Source of the DNA: Thalassotalea atypica
GTDB taxonomy: Bacteria; Pseudomonadota; Gammaproteobacteria; Enterobacterales; Alteromonadaceae
DNA: 64,000 nt
Assembly (NCBI RefSeq): GCF_030295975.1
Contig: NZ_AP027364.1
Span: 1,488,001 to 1,552,000, forward strand
Direction: 5' to 3'
Positions 56,518 through 64,000 of this stretch are shown piece by piece. The notes beneath the pieces were generated by a model, which did not search any database, was not told where the DNA came from, and saw nothing but the letters and a program-made list of their open reading frames with translations. Numbering within the stretch: position 1 is the stretch's first letter; every line of letters starts with the position of its first letter. Made by a program: the position numbers and the translations under genes.

Positions 56518-59190
56518 ATGGCAGAAGTAAAAGTTGAACAACTTGCCAATGAAATTGGTACGCCGGTCGAACGTTTGGTAGGCCAATTGGCTGACGCAGG
56601 CATCACAAAGACTGTAACTGATTCGGTAACTGAGCAAGAGAAAGAAACTCTGCTTGAGTACCTAAAGAAACAACATGGCGACGAGTCGGCAGCGCAACCT
56701 AATAAAATGACGCTGAATCGTAAGAAAAAATCTACTTTAGTACTAGGTTCTGGCAGTAAAGCAAAATCGGTACAAGTAGAAGTGCGCAAGAAGCGCACTT
56801 ATGTCAAGCGCAGCGACCTCGAAGAGCAGCAAATTGCCGAAGCAGAAGCGAAAGCTGCTGAAGAAGCAAAAGCACAAGCCGAAGCAGAAGCGGCAGCAGC
56901 AGCAAAAGCAGCTGAAGAAGCAAAAGCAGCTGCAGCTGCAAAAGCAGCAGAAGACGCTAAAGCAAAAGCCGAAGCAAAAGCTGTAGCAGATGCTAAAGCA
57001 AAAGAAGCAAAAATTGCGAAAGCAAAAGAGCTTGAAGAAGCTAAGAAAGAAATGACGCCAGAAGAACGTGCCGAAGCTGATGAAATTGAGCGTATTCGCG
57101 TGGCTCAAGAAGCAGAGCTTGCAGCTAAAGCGGAAGAAGAAGCGCGTAAGAGTGCTGAAGAAGCTAAACGTTTAGCGGAAGAGAATGAAGCACGCTGGAA
57201 GAAAGAAGCCGAAGAGCGTAAAAAGCATGAAAATGATGTTGTTCATGTTACGTCTTCTAAATATGCGCAAGAAGCTGAAGACAAAGTGGATTCTGAAGAT
57301 GAAGGCGGACGCCGTCGTAAGAAGAAGAAAGCAGCGCCAGATCGCAACGCTCGTGGTGGTCGTAAAGGTCGTGGTAAGCAAACACTATCTGCACCTCAAA
57401 GTTTAAAACATGGCTTCCAAAAGCCAGTAGAAACTAAGCTTAACGACGTACGTATTGGTGAAACTATTTCAGTTGCTGAATTGGCAAACAAAATGTCGGT
57501 TAAAGGCGCAGAAGTAGTAAAAGTCATGTTCAAAATGGGTGCGATGGCAACCATTAACCAAGTGATTGACCAAGAAACTGCCGCTTTAGTTGCAGAAGAA
57601 ATGGGTCGTGAAGTGGTTCTTGTTAAAGAAAATGCCCTTGAAGAAGCGGTATTATCAGATCGTGGCGATACAGGTGATGCAATCACTCGTGCACCAGTTG
57701 TAACAATTATGGGACACGTTGATCACGGTAAAACGTCATTGCTAGATCATATTCGTGAAGCTAAAGTGGCTTCAGGCGAGGCGGGTGGTATTACTCAACA
57801 TATTGGTGCATACCATGTTGAAACTGGCCACGGCATGATTACCTTCTTAGATACTCCAGGACATGCTGCGTTTACCGCAATGCGTTCTCGTGGTGCTAAA
57901 GCAACGGATATTGTTATTATTGTTGTTGCGGCTGATGACGGCGTTATGCCTCAAACAATTGAAGCAATTCAGCATGCAAAAGCATCTGATGCGCCAATTA
58001 TTATCGCTGTAAACAAAATGGATAAAGAAACGGCTGATCCTGATCGCGTTAAGAGTGAGTTATCACAACATGATGTCCTCTCGGAAGAGTGGGGCGGTGA
58101 CGTTCAGTTCTGTCACGTGTCAGCTAAAACAGGCTTAGGTATTGACGAACTACTTGACTCAATATTATTACAATCAGAAGTGTTAGAGCTTACGGCTGTC
58201 GTAGACAAAATGGCAAGTGGTGTTGTCGTTGAGTCAAAACTTGATAAAGGTCGTGGCCCTGTCGCAACGGTACTTGTTCAAGAAGGTACGTTAAACCAAG
58301 GTGATATTGTACTTTGTGGTTTAGAGTATGGTCGTGTACGAGCTATGCGTGATGAATTAGGTAGAGATATTAAGTCTGCTGGCCCTTCAATTCCAGTTGA
58401 AATCCTTGGTTTAAGTGGTGTGCCGCAATCAGGTGATGAAGCTACAGTTGTTAAAGACGAGAAAAAAGCACGCGAAGTTGCTTTATACCGTCAAGGTAAG
58501 TTCCGCGATGTGAAACTTGCTCGTCAACAAAAAGCTAAACTTGAAAACATGTTCACTGATATGGCTGAAGGTGAAGTTTCTGAAGTAAATGTGGTGCTTA
58601 AATCTGATGTTCAAGGTTCATTAGAAGCTATTTCTGACTCATTAGTTAAGCTTTCTACTGACGAAGTTAAAGTTAAAATCATCGGCTCTGGTGTTGGTGG
58701 TATTACTGAAACTGATGCATCTTTAGCAGCAGCATCAAACGCGATTGTTGTTGGTTTTAACGTACGTGCTGATGCATCTGCTCGTAAAGTTATTGAGTCG
58801 GAGAAAATTGACCTGCGTTATTACAGCGTGATCTACGCATTGATTGATGAAGTGAAGCAAGCGATGAGCGGTATGCTTGCACCTGAGTTCAAACAAGAAA
58901 TCATTGGTCTTGCTCAAGTACGTGATGTATTTAAGTCGCCTAAGATTGGCGCAATCGCTGGTTGTATGGTTACCGAAGGTATCATCAAGCGTAGCGCGCC
59001 AATTCGTGTACTACGCGAAAACGTTGTAATTTACGAAGGTGAGTTAGAATCACTGCGTCGCTTTAAAGATGATGTTCAAGAAGTTCGAAACGGTACTGAG
59101 TGTGGTATCGGTGTTAAGAATTACAATGACGTTAGAGTGGGTGATCAGATCGAAGTATTTGAAACTGTTGAAGTGAAAAGAACACTTTAA
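56518..59190 (+). CDS. infB: Translation initiation factor IF-2
   Basis: The 890-residue protein equals E. coli length. The N-terminal IF2_N domain is followed by a Lys/Ala/Glu-rich coiled-coil tract (about residues 100-250). The GTPase domain has G1 [10 protein letters not shown]3 DTPGHAAF and G4 NKMD. Domains II-IV end in [20 protein letters not shown]. It brings fMet-tRNA to the 30S subunit. ATG follows the nusA stop by 21 bp. Confidence 0.98.
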   Translation: MAEVKVEQLANEIGTPVERLVGQLADAGITKTVTDSVTEQEKETLLEYLKKQHGDESAAQPNKMTLNRKKKSTLVLGSGSKAKSVQVEVRKKRTYVKRSDLEEQQIAEAEAKAAEEAKAQAEAEAAAAAKAAEEAKAAAAAKAAEDAKAKAEAKAVADAKAKEAKIAKAKELEEAKKEMTPEERAEADEIERIRVAQEAELAAKAEEEARKSAEEAKRLAEENEARWKKEAEERKKHENDVVHVTSSKYAQEAEDKVDSEDEGGRRRKKKKAAPDRNARGGRKGRGKQTLSAPQSLKHGFQKPVETKLNDVRIGETISVAELANKMSVKGAEVVKVMFKMGAMATINQVIDQETAALVAEEMGREVVLVKENALEEAVLSDRGDTGDAITRAPVVTIMGHVDHGKTSLLDHIREAKVASGEAGGITQHIGAYHVETGHGMITFLDTPGHAAFTAMRSRGAKATDIVIIVVAADDGVMPQTIEAIQHAKASDAPIIIAVNKMDKETADPDRVKSELSQHDVLSEEWGGDVQFCHVSAKTGLGIDELLDSILLQSEVLELTAVVDKMASGVVVESKLDKGRGPVATVLVQEGTLNQGDIVLCGLEYGRVRAMRDELGRDIKSAGPSIPVEILGLSGVPQSGDEATVVKDEKKAREVALYRQGKFRDVKLARQQKAKLENMFTDMAEGEVSEVNVVLKSDVQGSLEAISDSLVKLSTDEVKVKIIGSGVGGITETDASLAAASNAIVVGFNVRADASARKVIESEKIDLRYYSVIYALIDEVKQAMSGMLAPEFKQEIIGLAQVRDVFKSPKIGAIAGCMVTEGIIKRSAPIRVLRENVVIYEGELESLRRFKDDVQEVRNGTECGIGVKNYNDVRVGDQIEVFETVEVKRTL

Positions 59191-59214
59191 TCGTTTCATT
59201 ATATGAAATTTGTT

Positions 59215-59239
59215 AAATGGGGGCTTAGCCCCCATTTTT
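59215..59239 (+). terminator. Hairpin terminator after infB
   Basis: ATGGGGGC, loop TTA, GCCCCCAT, TTTT. A strong stem with some read-through expected, since rbfA follows on the same strand. Confidence 0.85.
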
Positions 59240-59302
59240 AGCTATCATAGTTATGAAATTTATAACTTTAGTAGCTTAATTTAATGTATTTAGGAGTTTG
59301 CT

Positions 59303-59698
59303 ATGGCGAGAGATTATGCTCGTACTGACCGTGTAAGTCAGCAAATACAAAAAGAAGTAGCGATGATTATCCAACGTGAAGTTAAAGATCCGCGTTTAGG
59401 CATGGTCACCGTTAATGCAGTTGAAGTGACGCGAGATTTAGCTTACGCAAAAGTTTTCGTTACATTTTTCACTCTGGAAGATCAAAGTGCTGAAGAGTCA
59501 ATCGTGATTTTGAATGAGGCAGCAAGCTATATACGCACGCTGTTAGCCAAACGAATCAAGGCACGAATAATGCCTGAATTACGATTTGTATTTGATAAGT
59601 CCATGATTGAAGGTGTAAGAATGACTAATTTAGTTAACCAAGCGGTTGCTGAAGATGAACGTCGTTCTGGTGATGTTGAAGAAGACGGAGAAGAATAA
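59303..59698 (+). CDS. rbfA: 30S ribosome-binding factor RbfA
   Basis: The 131-residue KH-like protein ([30 protein letters not shown]) binds the 30S subunit and aids 16S 5'-end maturation and cold adaptation. The acidic tail is typical of gammaproteobacteria. It is two bases from truB, in the conserved infB-rbfA-truB-rpsO order. Confidence 0.96.
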   Translation: MARDYARTDRVSQQIQKEVAMIIQREVKDPRLGMVTVNAVEVTRDLAYAKVFVTFFTLEDQSAEESIVILNEAASYIRTLLAKRIKARIMPELRFVFDKSMIEGVRMTNLVNQAVAEDERRSGDVEEDGEE

Positions 59699-59700
59699 CT

Positions 59701-60654
59701 GTGGCGAAACGTCGTAAAGGCCGTCCAATTAACGGCATTTTGCTATTAGATAAGCCGCTTGAAATTTCTTCAAATCAAGCGTTGCAGAAAGTGAAGCGTA
59801 TTTATTTTGCACAAAAAGCAGGGCATACAGGTGCTTTGGATCCGTTAGCTACCGGGATGTTGCCTGTTTGTTTAGGTGAAGGTACTAAATTCTCTCAATT
59901 TCTACTTGATACAGATAAAACTTATCAAGTGACAGCGAAGCTCGGTGTAAGAACTACAACGAGTGATGCTGATGGTGAGATTGTTACTGAAAAAGCGGTT
60001 GATGTCTCTGATAAGCAATTATTAGAAGCGTTAGATACTTTCAGAGGAACCACTCAGCAAATACCTTCAATGTTTTCTGCATTAAAATATCAAGGGCAAC
60101 CATTATATAAGTATGCCCGTGAAGGTATTGAAGTTCCGCGAGAAGCTCGCGATATAACCGTATTTAGACTTGATTTATTGCGCTTTGAAAATGATGAAGT
60201 TGATTTAGAAATTCATGTTTCGAAAGGTACCTATATTCGTACTATCGTGGATGATTTGGGCGAGCTTTTAGGTTGTGGTGCCCATGTTTCAATGTTACGC
60301 CGCGTATCTGTTGGCAGTTATCCTCGAGACAAGATGGTAACATTAGAGCAGCTAGAAGGTTTGCTTGAACAAGCAAAGCAAGAAGGTGAAACACTTTCTA
60401 CTTATATAGATCCGCTTTTAGTGCCCATGAATACCGCACTTGAAGGTATGCCTCGCGTCTCTGTAGATGAACAATCGGTGGTTTATTTGCGGCATGGTAA
60501 CCCTGTTCAAGCTCAAAATTCACCTAAAGACGGTTTTGTGCAAGTGTATGTCGATGATACTAACGAGTTTATCGGTGTTGGACAAATCAATGAAGACGGT
60601 ATGGTTGCGCCAAAGCGCATTATTGTTGAGCACAGCGACGAAATAATCAGTTAA
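59701..60654 (+). CDS. truB: tRNA pseudouridine(55) synthase TruB
   Basis: TruB makes pseudouridine 55 in the T-loop of tRNAs. The 317-residue protein starts at GTG and has [21 protein letters not shown]. The catalytic Asp is in [17 protein letters not shown], and [16 protein letters not shown] is the conserved C-terminal core motif. It ends in a PUA-like domain. Confidence 0.97.
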   Translation: MAKRRKGRPINGILLLDKPLEISSNQALQKVKRIYFAQKAGHTGALDPLATGMLPVCLGEGTKFSQFLLDTDKTYQVTAKLGVRTTTSDADGEIVTEKAVDVSDKQLLEALDTFRGTTQQIPSMFSALKYQGQPLYKYAREGIEVPREARDITVFRLDLLRFENDEVDLEIHVSKGTYIRTIVDDLGELLGCGAHVSMLRRVSVGSYPRDKMVTLEQLEGLLEQAKQEGETLSTYIDPLLVPMNTALEGMPRVSVDEQSVVYLRHGNPVQAQNSPKDGFVQVYVDDTNEFIGVGQINEDGMVAPKRIIVEHSDEIIS

Positions 60655-60657
60655 AAT

Positions 60658-60676
60658 GTCATGTCAGTGACATGAC
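60658..60676 (+). terminator. Palindrome after truB, possible terminator
   Basis: GTCATGTCA-G-TGACATGAC: a near-perfect 19-bp palindrome followed by TTTA. Weak T-run. Confidence 0.4.
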
Positions 60677-60699
60677 TTTAGCGTTTGGCGTATTTTAGC

Positions 60700-60727
60700 T
60701 TGCAATCTGATGATTGGCTGTTAGAAT
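60700..60727 (+). promoter_or_regulatory. Likely promoter of rpsO
   Basis: TTGCAA, 16-base spacer, TAGAAT, about 80 bp before the rpsO start. Confidence 0.6.
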
Positions 60728-60805
60728 ACGCGCTCTTTTACACCATAGCTGAATTAGTGTTTGGCTTGGTGAGAATATTAACACTTTGACACTAAGGTAA
60801 AAATT

Positions 60806-61075
60806 ATGTCTTTAAACGCACAAGAAAAAGCAGCAATTGTTGCAGAATACGCAGTAAAAGAAGGTGACACTGGTTCTCCTGAAGTACAAGTTGCTTTATT
60901 AACTACTCAAATCAACCACCTTCAAGGTCACTTCAAAGAGCACATCCATGATCACCACTCACGTCGTGGTTTATTACGCATGGTAAGCCAACGTCGTAAG
61001 TTACTTGATTACTTGAAGCGTAAAAACGTTGAACGTTACACTGGCTTAATCGCTAAATTAGGCTTACGTCGTTAA
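60806..61075 (+). CDS. rpsO: 30S ribosomal protein S15
   Basis: The 89-residue S15 binds the central junction of 16S rRNA and nucleates the platform. It has [17 protein letters not shown] and [21 protein letters not shown], both near-invariant. In E. coli the S15 mRNA is autoregulated at its leader. A strong terminator follows, and the usual downstream neighbour pnp is separated by an inserted gene. Confidence 0.98.
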   Translation: MSLNAQEKAAIVAEYAVKEGDTGSPEVQVALLTTQINHLQGHFKEHIHDHHSRRGLLRMVSQRRKLLDYLKRKNVERYTGLIAKLGLRR

Positions 61076-61092
61076 TCGATGTTTTGCTTAAG

Positions 61093-61120
61093 AAAAAGGA
61101 GCCTATAGGCTCCTTTTTTT
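61093..61120 (+). terminator. Rho-independent terminator of rpsO
   Basis: AAAAAGGAGCC, loop TATA, GGCTCCTTTTTTT. Confidence 0.93.
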
Positions 61121-61234
61121 GTGCCTCAATAATAAGCTTTTCAAACAGATAAACCTTACTGAATATTGGTGGTTTGACCAGTTGCTTTTATTCTGTATGA
61201 TGATCTTAACTCAATTGAAATTGGCGCCATATAA

Positions 61235-62140
61235 ATGGGTGTAGATATAACGACAATAAAAGTGACATGCCAAGACGGTTATCAATTAGTGGGATCCTTA
61301 TTTACGCCACAAGGTCCTTCGAAATTAAAAGCTGGGATTATGATTGCACCAGCCACCGGTATAAAACGCCAGTTCTACGCTAGTTTTGCCCAACATTTAA
61401 GTGAGCAGGGCTACGGTGTACTCACGTTTGATAATAGAGGGATTGGGCAGTCGGTAATAGGGCATGTCTCAAAAAGTAAGGCTTCACTACAGCAATGGGG
61501 CGAGCAAGACATGCCCGCAGTACTTGACGCACTAAAGACATATTTTCCTGGTGTTGATTATCATTTAGTAGGCCATAGTGCAGGTGGACAGCTGATCGGA
61601 CTAATGCATAACGCTAAAGACATTAAGTCGGTTTTTAATTTTGCCTGTTCTTCAGGACAACTTAGCAATATGAAAATGCCTTTTAAAATTCAAGCTCATT
61701 TCTTTATGAACGTGTTTAGTCCATTGAGTAATTTATTATTTGGTTACACCAAATCAGATGTTGTTGGTATGGGCGAGCCTCTACCTAAAGAAGCCGCCCA
61801 ACAATGGCGCTTATGGTGCAACGGCACTGGGTACGTGAAAACAGCCTTTGGACGAACAGTTCATCATCACTTGTATGATGAATTAGATATGCCGTCATTT
61901 TGGACCAACGCGAGTGATGACGGTATTGCCATTAATGAAAACGTTGATGACATGCTGAGCGTTTTTACCAAAGCTAAGGCGTATGCCAAGAAAAAAACAT
62001 TCAGACCAGAAGCGTATGGGCTATCTGAAATTGGTCATATGAAGTTTTTCAGTCGAAAATCATCGAATATATGGAGCGATGTAATCGACTGGTTTGATCT
62101 ACACTCTTCTACGGACAAGTCCTACTCACCGGAAAAATAA
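61235..62140 (+). CDS. Alpha/beta-hydrolase family protein
   Basis: The 301-residue alpha/beta-hydrolase has a nucleophile elbow GHSAGGQ (Ser), APATGIKRQFYASFA near the oxyanion hole, FDNRGIGQS and a late GHMKFF His. It has no signal peptide, so it is cytoplasmic. The substrate is unknown; this group (YbaC/'uncharacterised serine aminopeptidase-like') is diverse. It is flanked by the rpsO terminator and the pnp leader, so it likely has its own promoter. Confidence 0.8.
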   Translation: MGVDITTIKVTCQDGYQLVGSLFTPQGPSKLKAGIMIAPATGIKRQFYASFAQHLSEQGYGVLTFDNRGIGQSVIGHVSKSKASLQQWGEQDMPAVLDALKTYFPGVDYHLVGHSAGGQLIGLMHNAKDIKSVFNFACSSGQLSNMKMPFKIQAHFFMNVFSPLSNLLFGYTKSDVVGMGEPLPKEAAQQWRLWCNGTGYVKTAFGRTVHHHLYDELDMPSFWTNASDDGIAINENVDDMLSVFTKAKAYAKKKTFRPEAYGLSEIGHMKFFSRKSSNIWSDVIDWFDLHSSTDKSYSPEK

Positions 62141-62370
62141 CTGACAAATATTGAATATGGCTGAATTATTACTGATTCAAACGGGTAAATTTCGCTGAGC
62201 AATAGATAAAATGATGAATCTGGACAATATTTACCGACAAACATGTATAAATTTGTCTTGAAACTAGCAATGCTTTCGTTTGTCAGTATAATTACCGTGC
62301 AAAATTAAATGATAGAAAATAGAGCTAATTTAAATAGGTAAATTAGTGTCTCAACTAAGGAATAAAATAA

Positions 62371-64000
62371 ATGTTTACTCCGGTAACTAAAACATTTGAA
62401 TACGGTCAACATACCGTAACATTAGAAACGGGTGTTATCGCTCGTCAAGCAACTGCAGCTGTAATGGCAAGCATGGATGATACTAGCGTATTAGTATCTG
62501 TTGTTGGTAAGAAAGAAGCGAAAGAAGGTCAAGATTTCTTCCCGCTTACTGTTAACTACCAAGAAAAAACATACGCTGCAGGTAAAATTCCTGGTGGCTT
62601 CTTCAAGCGTGAAGGTCGTCCTTCTGAAGAAGAAACTTTAACGGCACGTTTAATCGACCGTCCAATTCGCCCGTTATTCCCAGAAGGGTTTACTAACGAA
62701 GTTCAAGTCATTATCACTGTTGTTTCAGCAAACCCTGAAATTGCCCCTGATATTATTTCATTATTAGGTACATCTGCTGCATTAGCTATTACTGGTATGC
62801 CATTTAATGGTCCAGTAGGTGCTGCACGTGTTGGTTACACTGAAGGTAAGTACATTCTTAACCCATTACAGTCTGAATTAGAAACAAGTCAACTAGATTT
62901 AGTTGTTGCTGGTACTGATGCCGCTGTATTAATGGTTGAATCAGAAGCTGATGTGCTTTCTGAAGAAGTGATGTTAGGTGCTGTTGTATACGGTCATGAG
63001 CAGTCTCAAATTGCAGTAAATGCGATTAAAGAATTTGCAGCTGAAGTAAATACACCTTCTTGGAACTGGGAAGCACCGGCTAAGAATGAAACATTAACAG
63101 CTAAAATTGCAGAACTTGCTACTGAACAAGTAAATGACGCTTATCAAATTACTGAAAAAGCATCACGTTACGAAAAAGTTGCAGAAATAAGAAACGAAGT
63201 AATTGAAAAGTTACTTAGTGAAGATGAAGAGCTTAACGTACAAGAAGCTAAAGATTTATTCCATGATTTAGAAAAAAATGTCGTTCGTGGTCGTATTACT
63301 CAAGGTCACCCTCGTATTGACGGTCGTGATCCTGAAATGATCCGTGCATTAGACGTGATGACGGGTGTATTGCCAAGAACTCACGGCTCAGCAGTATTTA
63401 CTCGTGGTGAAACCCAAGCATTAGTAACGGCAACGTTAGGTACTCAACGTGATGCACAGCGCATTGAAACTATCTTAGGTGAGAAAACTGATACTTTCAT
63501 GCTTCATTACAACTTCCCTCCGTATTCTGTAGGTGAAACTGGTTTTGTTGGCTCTCCTAAGCGTCGTGAAATTGGTCACGGCCGTTTAGCTAAGCGAGGT
63601 ATGCTTGCAGTTATGCCTACTATTGAAGAGTTCCCGTACTCAGTACGTGTAGTATCTGAAATAACTGAATCTAACGGTTCATCTTCAATGGCATCAGTAT
63701 GTGGTACTTCATTAGCACTTATGGACGCAGGTGTTCCAATTAAAGATTCTGTTGCAGGTATTGCAATGGGCCTAGTTAAAGAAGGCGATAGTCACGTAGT
63801 TCTTTCTGATATTTTAGGTGATGAAGATCACTTAGGTGACATGGACTTTAAAGTAGCAGGTACCACTGGCGGTATTACTGCACTTCAAATGGACATCAAA
63901 ATTGAAGGTATTACGCAAGATATTATGCAAACAGCGCTTAACCAAGCAAAAGCTGCTCGTATCCATATCTTAGGTGTGATGGACCAAGCGATTAATTCAC
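62371..64000 (+). CDS. pnp: Polyribonucleotide nucleotidyltransferase (PNPase), C-terminus outside window
   Basis: PNPase is a phosphorolytic 3'-5' exoribonuclease and part of the RNA degradosome. ATG 62371 follows AAGGA. The frame is open to the window end, covering 543 codons of about 700. It contains the first RNase PH domain ([21 protein letters not shown] in part), the helical linker and the second RNase PH domain ([14 protein letters not shown]-type segment [28 protein letters not shown]). The KH and S1 domains lie beyond the edge. A ~230-bp leader precedes it. Confidence 0.97.
   Translation, partial: MFTPVTKTFEYGQHTVTLETGVIARQATAAVMASMDDTSVLVSVVGKKEAKEGQDFFPLTVNYQEKTYAAGKIPGGFFKREGRPSEEETLTARLIDRPIRPLFPEGFTNEVQVIITVVSANPEIAPDIISLLGTSAALAITGMPFNGPVGAARVGYTEGKYILNPLQSELETSQLDLVVAGTDAAVLMVESEADVLSEEVMLGAVVYGHEQSQIAVNAIKEFAAEVNTPSWNWEAPAKNETLTAKIAELATEQVNDAYQITEKASRYEKVAEIRNEVIEKLLSEDEELNVQEAKDLFHDLEKNVVRGRITQGHPRIDGRDPEMIRALDVMTGVLPRTHGSAVFTRGETQALVTATLGTQRDAQRIETILGEKTDTFMLHYNFPPYSVGETGFVGSPKRREIGHGRLAKRGMLAVMPTIEEFPYSVRVVSEITESNGSSSMASVCGTSLALMDAGVPIKDSVAGIAMGLVKEGDSHVVLSDILGDEDHLGDMDFKVAGTTGGITALQMDIKIEGITQDIMQTALNQAKAARIHILGVMDQAINS

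Noticed and set aside
56740-57400. Plus and minus frames over the infB repeat region
   Set aside because: Shadow frames of the Lys/Ala/Glu-rich part of IF-2.

Overview
The window comes from a low-GC marine gammaproteobacterium. The 16S gene, the Rnf complex, a PEP-CTERM protein and several secreted peptidases suggest the Colwelliaceae (Thalassotalea/Colwellia-like); this placement comes from reading, not from a database search.

Layout. 1-7 kb: core genes bamD (partial), rluD, pgeF, clpB and a CDP-alcohol-type pssA. 7-11 kb: a PEP-CTERM protein and a large secreted subtilisin-like protease. 11.4-17.3 kb: a complete rRNA operon (two tandem promoters, boxA, 16S, tRNA-Ala, tRNA-Ile, 23S, 5S, terminator). 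17.3-31.4 kb: single-gene units including an orphan exbD, a P-loop ATPase, a DUF885 lipoprotein, panE with an M28 peptidase, an aminotransferase, two glyoxalase-fold proteins, an AlkD-like protein, a beta-propeller protein and an FG-GAP protein. A decayed metallo-beta-lactamase-fold gene lies among them.

32.2-46.1 kb is the unusual part. The intact endonuclease III gene (nth) sits at 45.5-46.1 kb as the last gene of an rnfABCDGE-nth operon. Three extra, decayed copies of only its 3' half lie to its left in the same orientation, at 32.2, 40.6 and 43.2 kb. All three stop at the same nth codon region and all carry the same non-nth junction motif, GATAA-N5-GTAG. They divide the region into cargo blocks. 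Block A holds hdfR/maoP with a glutathione-synthetase-like ATP-grasp ligase and a fused N-formylglutamate-amidohydrolase/DUF1704 peptidase, then a CDP-alcohol phosphotransferase and cytidylyltransferase pair, an IS3 remnant and a diguanylate cyclase. Block B holds a lipoprotein with a predicted glycosidase-like barrel. Block C holds a LysR regulator and a crotonase. The pattern is that of repeated integration of circular elements at nth, each displacing the previous 3' end. No recombinase gene is visible in the window.

46-54 kb: the Rnf electron-transport operon, preceded by a 23-codon leader ORF, and a degenerate GGDEF-EAL protein resembling CsrD. 54.2-64 kb: rimP-nusA-infB-rbfA-truB-rpsO and a partial pnp. 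A strong promoter and a branched, terminator-ended RNA precede rimP, and an alpha/beta hydrolase gene separates rpsO from pnp.
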